A stretch of 64,000 bases of DNA from Craterostigma plantagineum (Eukaryota > Streptophyta > Magnoliopsida > Lamiales > Linderniaceae). Made by a program: the position numbers and the translations under genes. Each line of letters opens with the position of its first letter. Within the stretch, counting starts at the first letter, position 1. Below, piece by piece: positions 44,344 to 58,164 of the stretch. Under the pieces are notes generated by a model that worked only from the letters and a program-made list of their open reading frames with translations, was not told the origin of the DNA and searched no databases. The DNA lies in contig JAPQWV010000356.1 of NCBI GenBank assembly GCA_027422505.1, positions 310,001 to 374,000 of the forward strand, given 5' to 3'.

Positions 44344-44922
44344 TCAATTATCCCCTTTCTGAGGCTCGGACTTGACCGATTGGTGGAGGGTTAAGTAGGC
44401 AACCCTATGAATAGCTTCCCTCGCTTTATACCTCGCAATTAGGGCTTCCCTCGCCTTCTCCTCGGCGTTAACCCTAGCTTTAATCGCCGCCTCGTTCATC
44501 ACCATGGAGGCGATTTTAGCGGCGCAGAGGAACCGCATCGCCAAATCCCTGGTGAAGACGAGGTTTTGAGCGCCCGAATTGAATCTGAAATCGAAATAGG
44601 AGAAAGAGGCGCGCGAGCAATTAGGGCACGCGTAGCGGAACGCGGCGGCGGAGGAGGCTTCCGGCGGGAGACAGCTGACGTGGGCGAGGGCGGGGCAGCT
44701 TCTGCAAATCAGTACCTGAGAATCGCGGCGGCCTAAATCGCCGATCGATTTGGTAGCATCTCCGTCGCGGTGGAGCTGGTAGCAAATTGGGCAGAAGATG
44801 TCACGATTATCGGAGAGCACGCAGGCGGTGCAGATTTGGGCGAATCCGCCGCGGTGGGGAACGTTGTGGAGGAGTACCGACGGGTTCTCTGAGCTGCATT
44901 CCAGGCATTTCTTCTTCTCCAT
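44344..44922 (-). CDS. Small Cys-rich zinc-binding (PHD/RING-like) protein
   Basis: The preferred start at 44922 gives 192 residues beginning MEKKKCLECSSENPS; an upstream ATG at 44943 would add seven residues. Cysteine pairs occur as CLEC, CTAC, FCPIC, CRSC and YACPNC, with interspersed His (YQLH, ALAHVSC). This suggests several zinc sites in a PHD- or RING-like arrangement over residues 6-110. The C-terminal half is Ala/Arg/Glu-rich and helical (NEAAIKARVNAEEKAREALI). I do not recognise a named family member, and function is unknown. Codon use is GC-rich relative to the surrounding DNA, which supports real coding sequence. A single exon fits. Confidence 0.75.
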   Translation of the reverse strand: MEKKKCLECSSENPSVLLHNVPHRGGFAQICTACVLSDNRDIFCPICYQLHRDGDATKSIGDLGRRDSQVLICRSCPALAHVSCLPPEASSAAAFRYACPNCSRASFSYFDFRFNSGAQNLVFTRDLAMRFLCAAKIASMVMNEAAIKARVNAEEKAREALIARYKAREAIHRVAYLTLHQSVKSEPQKGDN

Positions 44923-45083
44923 GAGATGACCAAGAAAAAACACGATATTTTGTCTTCTTATTTTCTCTCTTTTATGTGGAGATTGGTGACAGAACTTTGA
45001 GGTGAATGAGAAGTGTTTCCCAGAACATATGTATATATAGATATTGAATAATTCCGATATTTATTATTAGTTAATATTTACAA

Positions 45084-45492
45084 GGTCAATCTACATAAAA
45101 ATATTCAAATATATAAGAAATTTGCAAGTTAGTATCCCTATTAGAAATCTTTTTATATAAGTACCCGTTCAATTGTGTGTACCATTTTGTCAGTCTTGAC
45201 GTATCTTTTATATGTATTACGTACATTGTCACGCGTCTATATTGTACCCGCATATGGTACCTATATACGTTCTATATGGTACCTTAATGTGTTACATGAT
45301 GTACCATTTTCTCACTCTATTATGTACCATAATACGTTTCACTACGGTACTTAAATGTGTTCTATGACTACTTGCGGCGGAACAGATACCGATGTGCAAA
45401 AATTTATTCTAATAGGTACCTATATATAAAAAATCTGACATGGTACTCACTTGTGGATTTTTTATATATATGTGTATTCCTGTAGATACCCC
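45084..45492. mobile_element. Mutator-like MITE (GGTACC family)
   Basis: The ends are GGTCAATCTACATAAAAAT and, on the other strand, GGGGTATCTACAGGAAT. The flanks TATTTACAA and TAATTGCAA form a 9-bp target duplication with two mismatches. The interior is rich in GGTACC and in TGTACC/AATACGT motifs shared with 41055, 59191 and 61340. It lies just upstream of the zinc-binding protein gene on the minus strand. Confidence 0.7.
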
Positions 45493-45849
45493 TAATTGCA
45501 ATTTCAAATGTAACAGAAACTAGAGGTATGTGATATTTATCTTCGGAAATGGGAAAGAGATAGAAGCATAGAACATGAACAATAGTTTCATTTATCGATT
45601 TTTAAGTCACTCGTTTAATTTCATAAATCGCTGATAGAAATATTAGATACTAACAAATAGGGCTGCATTGGTTAATGATTTAACTATATTAAATTAATAT
45701 CTTGAAAAAGGTATAATAAGTTTATACAGTTACATATTAAATAAAAGTTCTAACTATGCACAAACTTTTAAGTGCGTCGCTTATTTCTTAAACTTTGCAA
45801 AATCGTTCTCCTTACTTATATTAAAGAACGAGTAATTCTATTTGAGGCC

Positions 45850-47415
45850 GTAAAAATGACCTACCGTGAAAATAAGCTGAAGAGCTTCTTCCCGCCTTAA
45901 CTTCGCGGCGAATCTTGTCTAAAAGCTTGAACATAGGGTTTGGGTGGGGGTCGTTTGCCCTCTTGCCTAAGTCAAGAGGGTGGTTTCCATATTCCATGCG
46001 TAAAATAGTAGAGAAAGTGTGTAAAAGTGATGTGAGAAATGACGAGAAAATGCTTGAGTGTGTAGTAAAAATGGTAGAGTAATGGTGTCGACGGATGACG
46101 CACCCTAAGGGTGTCTCACGATATTTATAACGTCCTAAGAGTGTACCTGGTCTCGGCATTCCGTGTTTTCGGGCTCGGGCTTGCATCTGATCTTCCGTCT
46201 TTCCACAATCCCACGTTCTTCTTCTTGTTCGGCCCTCGGGGGTTTCTTTCCCAGGTTCTGGCAATGGTGGCATGAAGGGGTCGTGGCAGTTTTGTGCTGT
46301 GAGACCATGTTCCCCAAAAAAAGCGTATGTACCCAACCTCGGGGTTTTACTCCGAGGGGTAGCATTTCCACTCTTCCCGTGATATGCTTATGTTGGGCGT
46401 TCCCCGGGCATGAGGCCCGAGGTATTTTCAGGGCATGGCAACTATCCCTGCCCCTGATGGTGTATTTGTGGGGTGCCTCAGGCACATACAACCTCGAGAC
46501 AACTGACCGAGGATTCCTATTCGGGGGATCCTTAGGTAGGACTGGGGAAATATATCGAAATAGCGATATACTGTCCTTATCGTATTGAAACGTACCGAAA
46601 ATATCGAAAATTTTGGTATACCGAAGTTGTGGTAAGGTATGATGACGTACCGAAAATTTTCGGTACATAATGGTTTGAAAATTTTAAAAATTAGGTATAC
46701 CGATTATACCGAAATATCGAAATACTCAAATTTTAATATTATATATATATATACATACCTGCATATATTATATTATTTCAAAAAATATAAAATGTATAAA
46801 AATATTATAAGGATCTTCATAAATTTATTTAGCCCATAAATTATTAACTACACCCAACTTTCTAAGATTATTGAGGTCAACCATATTTTACTTACATTAA
46901 AAAAAGCAAAAGGAAATACAAAATACATGTTTATTTAAAGTTACTTTATGAATTAAAAATCTCTTTATTTTGGAAAATTTGGTATTAATAATCCACCTTA
47001 TTGGGGCCTAAGGAGTTTGAATTGGCTAAAATTTCAAAAATAGCGAATTAACGAGTAACGAGACGCGCATGGTAAAAAACCCTCCGTGTGAATGGTATAG
47101 AAGGTATGATACCAGATACCACACCGAAATTTTGGTATGGTACTGGTATGATTTTTTTCGATACCAAAATTTCGATACGGTATACGGTATCACAGTTTTG
47201 GTACGGTATACCATACCGAACCACCCCTATCTTAGGCGATTCCAGGGCGTCCTGATCTGGAGCTTTCTTTAATGGGCCGAGGCCCTGTTCGCATAGTCGT
47301 CCTATTGGGTCCGAGCCCATATTGACTGTGAAGGTCGTCCTTTATACGAGGTGGTTAAGTTAGTTACGACCGGTTGGTTATTTTGCTGCGGGATCAATAT
47401 AAACCAAAGGTAACA
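45850..47415 (-). mobile_element. LTR-like segment on the minus strand, split by a hAT MITE
   Basis: Read on the minus strand, the segment begins TGTTACCTTTGG near 47415 and is moderately GC-rich. It has a TATA-like TATAAATATCG near 46130 followed by a C-rich leader and an ORF start, as in an LTR followed by a gag leader. No second LTR or target duplication was found. The ORFs in it (MEYGNHPLDLGKRANDPHPN) match nothing I know. Confidence 0.3.
46537..47229. mobile_element. hAT-type MITE (TAGG...CCTA ends, GGTATACC repeats)
   Basis: The ends are TAGGACTGGGG and, on the other strand, TAGGGGTGGTTCGG, a common plant hAT terminus. Both ends carry many ATACCGAAAT / GGTATACCG words on both strands. 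The flanks TCCTTAGG and TCTTAGGC look like a slightly altered 8-bp duplication. The element is 693 bp with an AT-rich noncoding interior. Confidence 0.75.
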
Positions 47416-47470
47416 CTATTCACACACCCCTATTTACTAAATACACCCCTCTTTATTACCAAAATAAATC

Positions 47471-47858
47471 GAGGACATTTTCATTTCAGGCCCCCACATA
47501 ACTATCATTTAGGATTCAGGCCCTCTTGGCAAAAAATTTAGTTTTAAGGACTCATTTTCTGCAAGTACCACTTTATTGCTCTTTCATACCAGTATGTTCA
47601 AATTTTGTAACACAAAACCATAATTCGGTATCAGTTTATGATCATCAGATACCCGTTTATTTTCTGCAGTACCACTTCATTGCTCTGACATACCAGTATG
47701 TTGAAATTTGTAACACAAAACGACCATTCTATACCAGTTCATATATATTTCATACCACTTTTTTACACCACAAAATGGGTTCTTTAACCTAAAAAATTCT
47801 CAAAGAGGGCATGAATTCGAAATCAAACCCTTAAATGGGGCCTGATTTCGAATTGACC
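47471..47858. mobile_element. Foldback MITE (family R, copy 2), complete
   Basis: The ends are GAGGACATTTTCATTTCAGG and, on the other strand, GGTCAATTCGAAATCAGGCC. Inverted similarity continues inward (GGCCCTCTTGGCAAAAAATT against GCCCTCTTTGAGAATTTTTT). The flanking 9-bp target duplications are AAATAAATC (47462-47470) and GAATAAATC (47859-47867), eight of nine matching. This points to a Mutator-like MITE. It supplies the empty site for the hAT insertion at 180-3188. Confidence 0.85.
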
Positions 47859-48167
47859 GAATAAATCATACTAAAAAAGAGTATGTTTTCCAAAGTTCAT
47901 GACAAAAAATGGTACGAAGTTTGAGAGCTCGGAATGCAGACGTTGGTATAGTTTAACTACCAATAAGAAAATTCCAAAATTTCTAAATTTATATCCCACA
48001 AAGTATCTCACAGAAAAATGCAAGCCCTCGCTCGCTCTATCCTCAAGCTGAAGAACGAGGTGGAGGTTCACCACACCATACACTCCTAAAACCCTTTGAA
48101 AGGGAATACAAAAACCAAAACCCTCCTTATCTTCTTCTTCTTCTTTCTCCCACGAACCTCAGTAGCT

Positions 48168-51956
<3,789 letters not shown>

Positions 51957-53190
51957 GCGGCAGCGAACTTCCCGGTGTGTTGTATTGCTGTGGATAATCG
52001 TCGGCGGCCAAACACGGCCTTTGGCTGGGAATTGAAGAGGTTTCTTGGCTGGAAATGAAACAACGGAGTGGTGCTATTCTGTGATTTTGATGTAATGTGA
52101 TAGATGTGCTTCATCTGTGTTGGCTTCTGCGTTCTGGTTCTTTTTGTTTTGGGAGTTCTGATTTATTTGTTTTTATATTACAAGTGAAGCTAAATTCTCT
52201 TGGAATGGATGACATTTCTAAAGCTAATTATTTGGTTGGAAACAAAAAAAAAAATTACATTATCATGCCTTTTCGAACCGAAAAACTCATTTTCTAACTC
52301 ACACACATTCCCGAACTTAAAACGCATTAATTCTTCTCCAATTATTAAATTCATTTACAAACTCAAAAAATATTTTTGCAATATTTTCTTTCATATCAAT
52401 AATTTTGTAATAAATATTTTAAATATTTTATTTACAATTTTGAACATTATTCATGTGGTATATTAATAAAAATAATTAAATTAATAATAAAAAAGCTAAT
52501 TATAGTAATTTATGTATGACTTGCTTTGTGTGAGATAAACTTTATGCGGTGGTGTATAGGAGAAAAAATAACGTAAAACTCATTTCGGGTATGCGTTTAA
52601 ATGTTGGTTGGAGTATCTTGTCATGTTTGTGTCTTATTATCGATATTGGTCTGACTCGGACATGGTCTCAAAGAATATCCCATCCCATAAAAGACGAGCC
52701 AATTCATTTATTTCCTGCTAAACTAATTTTAAGGCTTGCTCGATGTCACCTATATGATATATCATCTATTGCAGGGCTTGCTCGATGTCACCTAATGCAA
52801 GAATGGCAAGAATCGCATCACTCGAAAGCATGCACACCATATCATCGAGCTCGCTTGTTTTGATGGCTTTGCAGCTCTCAAAACCGAAAAAAGAGTGTTA
52901 CTTGGAAGCTCACGTGGGAGGAGCACGGCGGCGCGAAGAGCAGGGGAGCCCGAGGACCCCACACGTGTTGTGTAGCAACAAGGCGCACACAATCGAGCCG
53001 CCAGCTTGACCTCACTATTGTGCTCAGCACGTCCCAGTTCAGAACCACCAGCGAGCCAATTATTGTGCGCTTTATTGTGTACGTTAAAACTAAGATTCTG
53101 CCCAATGGCAGTACTTATTCACAAAATAAATCGTGCAGGTACTGACTTCTAATGTGAAACTCTATTTAGGTAGGTTTTTCTAAATAACTC
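51957..53190. other. Intergenic region downstream of RH3
   Basis: No gene is recognised. The first few hundred bases are probably the RH3 3-prime untranslated region. A 20-base word GGCTTGCTCGATGTCACCTA occurs twice (52733 and 52777). Confidence 0.5.
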
Positions 53191-53194
53191 TTAA

Positions 53195-53730
53195 ATAATC
53201 GAATTAAATAATCCAATTAAATAATCCAATTAAATAATCCAATTACATAATCCAATTAAATAATACCAATAAATAATACAAATAAATAAACCAAATAAAT
53301 ACTATAAATAAAATATACAAATAAATAATCCAAATAAATAATACAAATAAATAATACAAATAAATAATCCAAATAATAATATAAATAAATAATCCAAATA
53401 AATAATATAAATAAATAATATAAATAAAATATACAAATAAATAATCCAAATAAATAATACCAATAAATAATCCAAATAAATAATACAAATAAATAATACA
53501 AATAAATAATCCACATAAATAATATATATAAATAATCCAAATAAATAATATAAATAAATAATCCAAATAAATAATATAAATAAAATATACAAATAAATAA
53601 TACAAATAAATAATACCAATAAATAAACCAAATAAATACTATAAATAAAATATACAAATAAATAATCCAAATAAATAATACAAATAAATAATACAAATAA
53701 ATAATCCAAATAAATAATATAAATAAATAG
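53195..53730. repeat. AT-rich minisatellite, AAATAATCC/AAATAATAC units
   Basis: About 530 bases consist of nine-base-like units AAATAATCC, AAATAATAC, AAATAATAT and AAATACT in changing order. Long minus-strand frames across it encode only I, Y, L and F-rich repeats and are artefacts of composition. Confidence 0.95.
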
Positions 53731-53879
53731 CGACGGCTTTCGTCCAGTTAATGACTTCCACGTCGGTCGGAAATCGTCCTCCTTCGCGGAAATGTTCATT
53801 ATAATTTATCCCGTCGCCCGTGGAATCCTCCGGAACACTCTCAAAGTCTAAAAAATAAAAAATAAAAAAAATTAAAATT

Positions 53880-54140
53880 AAAATTACAACCGAAATGGAA
53901 TTTCGGCTGCCGTAAGAGGCGACCGAAATCAGATTTCGGTCACCTATACGGGAGCCGAAATCCCGTTTCGGCCGCGGCCGTCCCGACCGATTAAAAATTC
54001 GGTTCGGCCAGCCTCGGCCGAACAACATTTTCGGTCACCTACAAGGGTGATCGAAACGTAATTTCGGTCGCCACAATGGGTGACCGAAATTGTTGTTCGG
54101 TCACCCCTTGTGTGGAACGAAATTATGTTTCGGTCGGGCC
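53880..54140. repeat. Cluster of GACCGAAAT/ATTTCGGTC inverted words
   Basis: About twelve copies of CCGAAAT or ATTTCGG alternate in orientation, with GC-rich spacers such as GGCGACCG and GGTGACCG. The pattern resembles a CACTA subterminal region, but no CACTA terminus is visible on either side. Confidence 0.55.
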
Positions 54141-54536
54141 TAATTTTTTCGATCGGATCCGATCGGTGTTCGATAATTCGCGTGCATATTGACGAAATTT
54201 ACGAGAATTTGCTTACCATCCGTCCCAAAAGACCCTTTCTTTTGACCTTTCCATTTCCCAAATAGACGATTCATTGCGATTTCATTTTTTTATTTTATGT
54301 TTGACTCTGATTTGGATGTGTGATTGCGATATTAAAAGCGTTGTTTGGAAATGAATTTTAAATAGAAATTTAAATTCAAAAGGGCAAAAACGTCTTTTTC
54401 TAGCCCTTTAGGGGGCGGTGACTAGGAAAAAGGGGGCGGTGAATAGCAATCCAGTAAATTTATTAGGTTCCTCGCTCGTTTCCCATTCCCTCTCTTCTCC
54501 ATCACACCACCGCCGTCGCATGCCGCACCGTCGGTG

Positions 54537-54539
54537 CCA

Positions 54540-54590
<51 letters not shown>
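54537..54590 (+). repeat. (CT)n microsatellite in the probable 5-prime leader of the PPR gene
   Basis: An almost pure TC run of about 50 bases lies upstream of a plausible leader intron. CT runs are common in plant 5-prime leaders. Confidence 0.85.
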
Positions 54591-54592
<2 letters not shown>

Positions 54593-54645
54593 TCCGTAGA
54601 CTTTCGATTCATCCATCAATTCCGTCGTCTCGTTCAATCCTCGGG

Positions 54646-55295
54646 GTAAGAAGATAGCTCTCATGACTCTCTGATGTTCGACTTGGTTAATTTTGCGAGG
54701 ATACATAGCTGTATGATTTTCTTTGTTTGTTGAAACATATGCTAGCTGGAGGTTAGCTTCTTATTGGGTTTTTTTTTTTGTTGAGTTGCTTTAATTGAGA
54801 TTAAAAATCGTTCTGCTAAAGGAAGAAAACACATTGCGTCTCTTAACTGAGTAGGTACTCTTGAAGTTTTTGTCATCTTTAACATTGTGGTTCAAACATT
54901 TGTAAATCCAGTTAGACTTGAACCATGGTTTCTGCTTCAATGGGCTCGCCCTCTTCACTGCATACATGGTTATGGTAATGCTTCTTTTGTATCACTTTCT
55001 CCAGTTTCAGGGCTTTTAGCTGGTTATTTCAATCAATCTGATGTTACTGAAATTCGTAAGTTTTTAGCAGTTTATATTCTACATTGGGATACTTATGGTC
55101 CCTCACAATCCAGTATTTTTCCCTTTAGATGCATCAATCTATTGTTCTTGAGTCTTTTCCTGCATAATTTATGAGAAGTATGGGATTTGTTTTCTTGATT
55201 TCTTCTGATTTAAATGTATTTTTATTATATGGTGTGAGCATGTTTGTCAAGAATTGCGACGTAAAACTAACATTTTCCTTCCTTTCTTTCCTTAG
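54646..55295 (+). other. Candidate intron in the 5-prime leader of the PPR gene
   Basis: A donor CGGG/GTAAGAAG at 54646 and an acceptor TTTCCTTAG/CTTC ending at 55295, preceded by a T-rich tract, bracket 650 bases. Translation starts at 55307, 11 bases after the acceptor. This is inferred from splice signals only. Confidence 0.45.
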
Positions 55296-55306
55296 CTTCA
55301 AAGTAC

Positions 55307-57979
55307 ATGCTTCTTCCAGCGGTTCCAAAGTTTGCTTCAACGTATTTTGCCAACGCAAAGATCTTATCACGCCTCTCCACGACAAATTCCATAGTCCAAG
55401 CTCTACAAATCCACGCTAATCTCTTCAAACACGGATTATCCCAACACCAAACATACCGTAACCAATTGATAACCTTCTACTCCAAGAACGAAGCTTACGA
55501 AAACGCCCATAAGCTAATCGAAGAAGGCGGAGAATCAGACTTAGTTTCCTGGTCCTCGTTGATCTCTGGGTACGTCAAGAATGGCCTTGGGAACGAAGCC
55601 CTCTCTTCCTTCCGTGAAATGCACGAATTGGGCATTAAGTGCAATGAATTCACCTTTCCCAGTGTGCTCAAGGCTTGCTCGAATACCAAGAACTTCATCC
55701 TCGGGAATCAAGTTCATGCACTTTCAGTAATAACGGGATTTGAGTGCGACGTTTTCGTCGCAAACACGTTAATGGTTATGTACGCCAAGTGTGGCCACAT
55801 TGTCGATTCGAGGAAGCTATTCGATGAAATGCCAGAGAAGAACGTCGTTTCGTGGAACGCTCTGCTCTCGACTTACACGCAAATCGACCATTTTGGCGAA
55901 GCAGTTAAGCTGTTCGAACTGATGGTTGCTAACGTAATTAGGCCCGACGAGTTTACTTTATCGACCGTAATCAATGCTGCGACGGGCTTGTTTAAGCTGA
56001 ACCAAGGGAAAAAGGTTCACGGCTACTTAGTAAAGCTTGGGTACCAAAACGACCCCTTCTCGTCCAATGCCTTGGTCGATATGTACGCAAAATTGGGAGA
56101 TATCAGGGACGCCGAGACGGTTTTCAGCTCTATTCTAAAACCCGATATCGTTTCTTGGAATGCTGTTATCGCTGGTTGTGTATCCCACGAATTTTACGAC
56201 AGGGCTTTGGCGCTTTTATCTCGGATGGAAAGCTCGGGAATTTTCCCTAACATGTTCACGTTGTCCAGCGCTCTTAAGGCCTGCGCGGCGCTGCGTTTTC
56301 AAGAACTGGGCAGACAATTCCACGCCAGTTTACTGAAGGTGGACGCATCAAAGGACCCATTCGTAAGAGTTGGTTTGATCGACATGTATTGCAAGTGCAG
56401 TTCGATAGACGAAGCAGTTAAGGTTTACAGTTCGATGCCCGAAAAGGACGAAGATTTAGTGGTAATGAACGCTATGATTTGCGGATATACGCAGAACGGA
56501 GAGGACGAAAAAGCGTTAGCCCTATTCGAAGATATGCACTTTAAGAAAAACACGGAGTTCGACCAAACGACTGTTATCGCAGCGGTCAATGCAACTGCTA
56601 ACTTGCAAGCTTCCATAGCGTGCAGACAAATGCACGTTTTCGCGGTGAAGTTAGGGTTCAAAGACGATAATTTCGTCCTAAACACACTCATCGATGCGTA
56701 TGGGAAGTGCGCCATGGTCGACGATGCTTGTAGGGTCTTCGACGAATGCCCGAGCGCCGATGTGCCTTCGTATACGTCCGTACTGACCGCCCACGCCCAG
56801 TGCGGGCAGGGCGAAGAGGCTTTGAAGCTCTTCAAGAAGATCCTGGGCAGCAGCAACGTCTGCCCGGATTCTTTCCTCTGCAGCTCAGCCATGAACGTCT
56901 GCGCAAACCTCTCGGCGTACGAAATGGGAAAGCAAATCCACGCCTACATATCGAAGCTAGGGTTCGAGAACGATGTATTCGCCGGGAATTCGCTCGTGAA
57001 CATGTACGCAAAGTGCGGGAGCATCGAAGACGCTTCGCTCGCCTTCTCCGAGCTCGGCGAAAAAACCGTCGTCTCGTACTCGGCGATGATCGGCGGGCTC
57101 GCCCAGCACGGCCGAGGCGAGCGCGCGCTCGAACTGTTCGACGAAATGCTCGAGAGAGGCGTACGCCCCAACGGCGTCACAATGGTGAGCGTCCTGAACG
57201 CGTGCAGCCACGCGGGCCTCGTCGACGAGGCCCGACGCCACTTCGAGGCCATGGACGGGCCCGCAGTGGAGCACTACGCGTGCGTGGTCGACGCGTTGGC
57301 CCGGTCCGGGCAGCTCGGGCAGGCGCTGGAAGTCGCAGAGAGCATGCCCTTCGAACCCAACGCCACCATTTGGGGTGCGATTTTGGGCGCGGCAAAGACG
57401 CACAAGAACGTGAAAATAGGGCGGCGGGCGGCGGAGGAGCTCTGCGCCCTTCGCCCGGAGAAGAGCGGCGGGACCCACGTGATTTTGGCGAACATATACG
57501 CTTCGGCGGGCTTGTGGGCCGGCGTGGCGGGCTTGAGGAGGGGGATGAGGGACGGCGGGCTTAAGAAGGAGCCCGGGATGAGTTGGATGGAGGTGAGGGG
57601 GAGCGTGCATAGTTTTACGGTTGGCGATCGGGGCCATTATTTAAGCAAGGAGATATACGAAAAGCTTGAAGAGTTGGGGGGTTTGATTGCAAAGGATGGA
57701 TACGTTCCTCGGACGGAGGTCGACTTGCACGACGTGGAGGAGAAGGAGAAGGAAGTTTTGCTTTCTTACCATAGCGAGAGGCTCGCGGTGGCGTTTGGGC
57801 TTATTGTTACGCCGAGTGGGGCGCCGATAAGGGTGATGAAGAACATGAGGATTTGCTTGGATTGCCATGAAGCTTTCAAGCATATATGTAGGGTTGTTAA
57901 AAGGGAGTTGATTGTTAGGGATGTGAGTAGGTTTCATCACTTCAGGGATGGGGTTTGCTCTTGTGGGGATTATTGGTGA
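55307..57979 (+). CDS. PLS-class pentatricopeptide repeat protein with E and DYW domains
   Basis: This intronless 890-residue protein has about 18-20 PPR units from residue 45 on, for example DLVSWSSLISGYVKNGLGNE, DVFVANTLMVMYAKCG and NVVSWNALLSTY. An E/E+ region follows and then a DYW deaminase-like domain. The domain has YHSERLAVAFGL (HxE zinc/catalytic motif), CLDCHEAFK and the terminal VCSCGDYW. DYW proteins carry out C-to-U RNA editing in mitochondria or plastids. The N-terminus (MLLPAVPKFASTYFANAKIL) fits an organelle transit peptide, but which organelle cannot be told. No ortholog is named with confidence. Base composition rises in GC towards the 3-prime half, which creates spurious long frames on other frames around 56750-57640. 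Confidence 0.95.
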   Translation: MLLPAVPKFASTYFANAKILSRLSTTNSIVQALQIHANLFKHGLSQHQTYRNQLITFYSKNEAYENAHKLIEEGGESDLVSWSSLISGYVKNGLGNEALSSFREMHELGIKCNEFTFPSVLKACSNTKNFILGNQVHALSVITGFECDVFVANTLMVMYAKCGHIVDSRKLFDEMPEKNVVSWNALLSTYTQIDHFGEAVKLFELMVANVIRPDEFTLSTVINAATGLFKLNQGKKVHGYLVKLGYQNDPFSSNALVDMYAKLGDIRDAETVFSSILKPDIVSWNAVIAGCVSHEFYDRALALLSRMESSGIFPNMFTLSSALKACAALRFQELGRQFHASLLKVDASKDPFVRVGLIDMYCKCSSIDEAVKVYSSMPEKDEDLVVMNAMICGYTQNGEDEKALALFEDMHFKKNTEFDQTTVIAAVNATANLQASIACRQMHVFAVKLGFKDDNFVLNTLIDAYGKCAMVDDACRVFDECPSADVPSYTSVLTAHAQCGQGEEALKLFKKILGSSNVCPDSFLCSSAMNVCANLSAYEMGKQIHAYISKLGFENDVFAGNSLVNMYAKCGSIEDASLAFSELGEKTVVSYSAMIGGLAQHGRGERALELFDEMLERGVRPNGVTMVSVLNACSHAGLVDEARRHFEAMDGPAVEHYACVVDALARSGQLGQALEVAESMPFEPNATIWGAILGAAKTHKNVKIGRRAAEELCALRPEKSGGTHVILANIYASAGLWAGVAGLRRGMRDGGLKKEPGMSWMEVRGSVHSFTVGDRGHYLSKEIYEKLEELGGLIAKDGYVPRTEVDLHDVEEKEKEVLLSYHSERLAVAFGLIVTPSGAPIRVMKNMRICLDCHEAFKHICRVVKRELIVRDVSRFHHFRDGVCSCGDYW

Positions 57980-58164
57980 GTTTTTTGTTGGGTTTCAATT
58001 TTGTTAGGTTGATACCATTCAATATACTTTTTGAAGAATATTTTGCTCATATCGTATTTCTAAGTACAATATGAGGAAAGAAAATGGATTCGTAGAACTT
58101 AATTTTCTGATGAAGCGAGAAATGTATTTTTAAATATTTATTATTCTATCATATAAGACGAGAG

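Noticed and set aside
45821..46668. Protein-coding frames of 171 and 177 codons on the minus strand
   Set aside because: They overlap in an LTR-like segment, match no domain, and one runs into the ATACCG-rich MITE.
53243..53799. Three long minus-strand reading frames of 120-165 codons rich in Ile, Tyr, Leu and Phe
   Set aside because: They are translations of the AAATAATCC-type minisatellite, which lacks stops in several frames because of composition.
54887..55174. A 95-codon plus-strand frame before the PPR gene
   Set aside because: It lies inside the probable leader intron and shows no recognisable domain.
56746..57637. Open frames of 226-272 codons overlapping the PPR gene in other frames
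   Set aside because: They are shadows of GC-rich PPR coding sequence, with Arg-rich low-complexity products.
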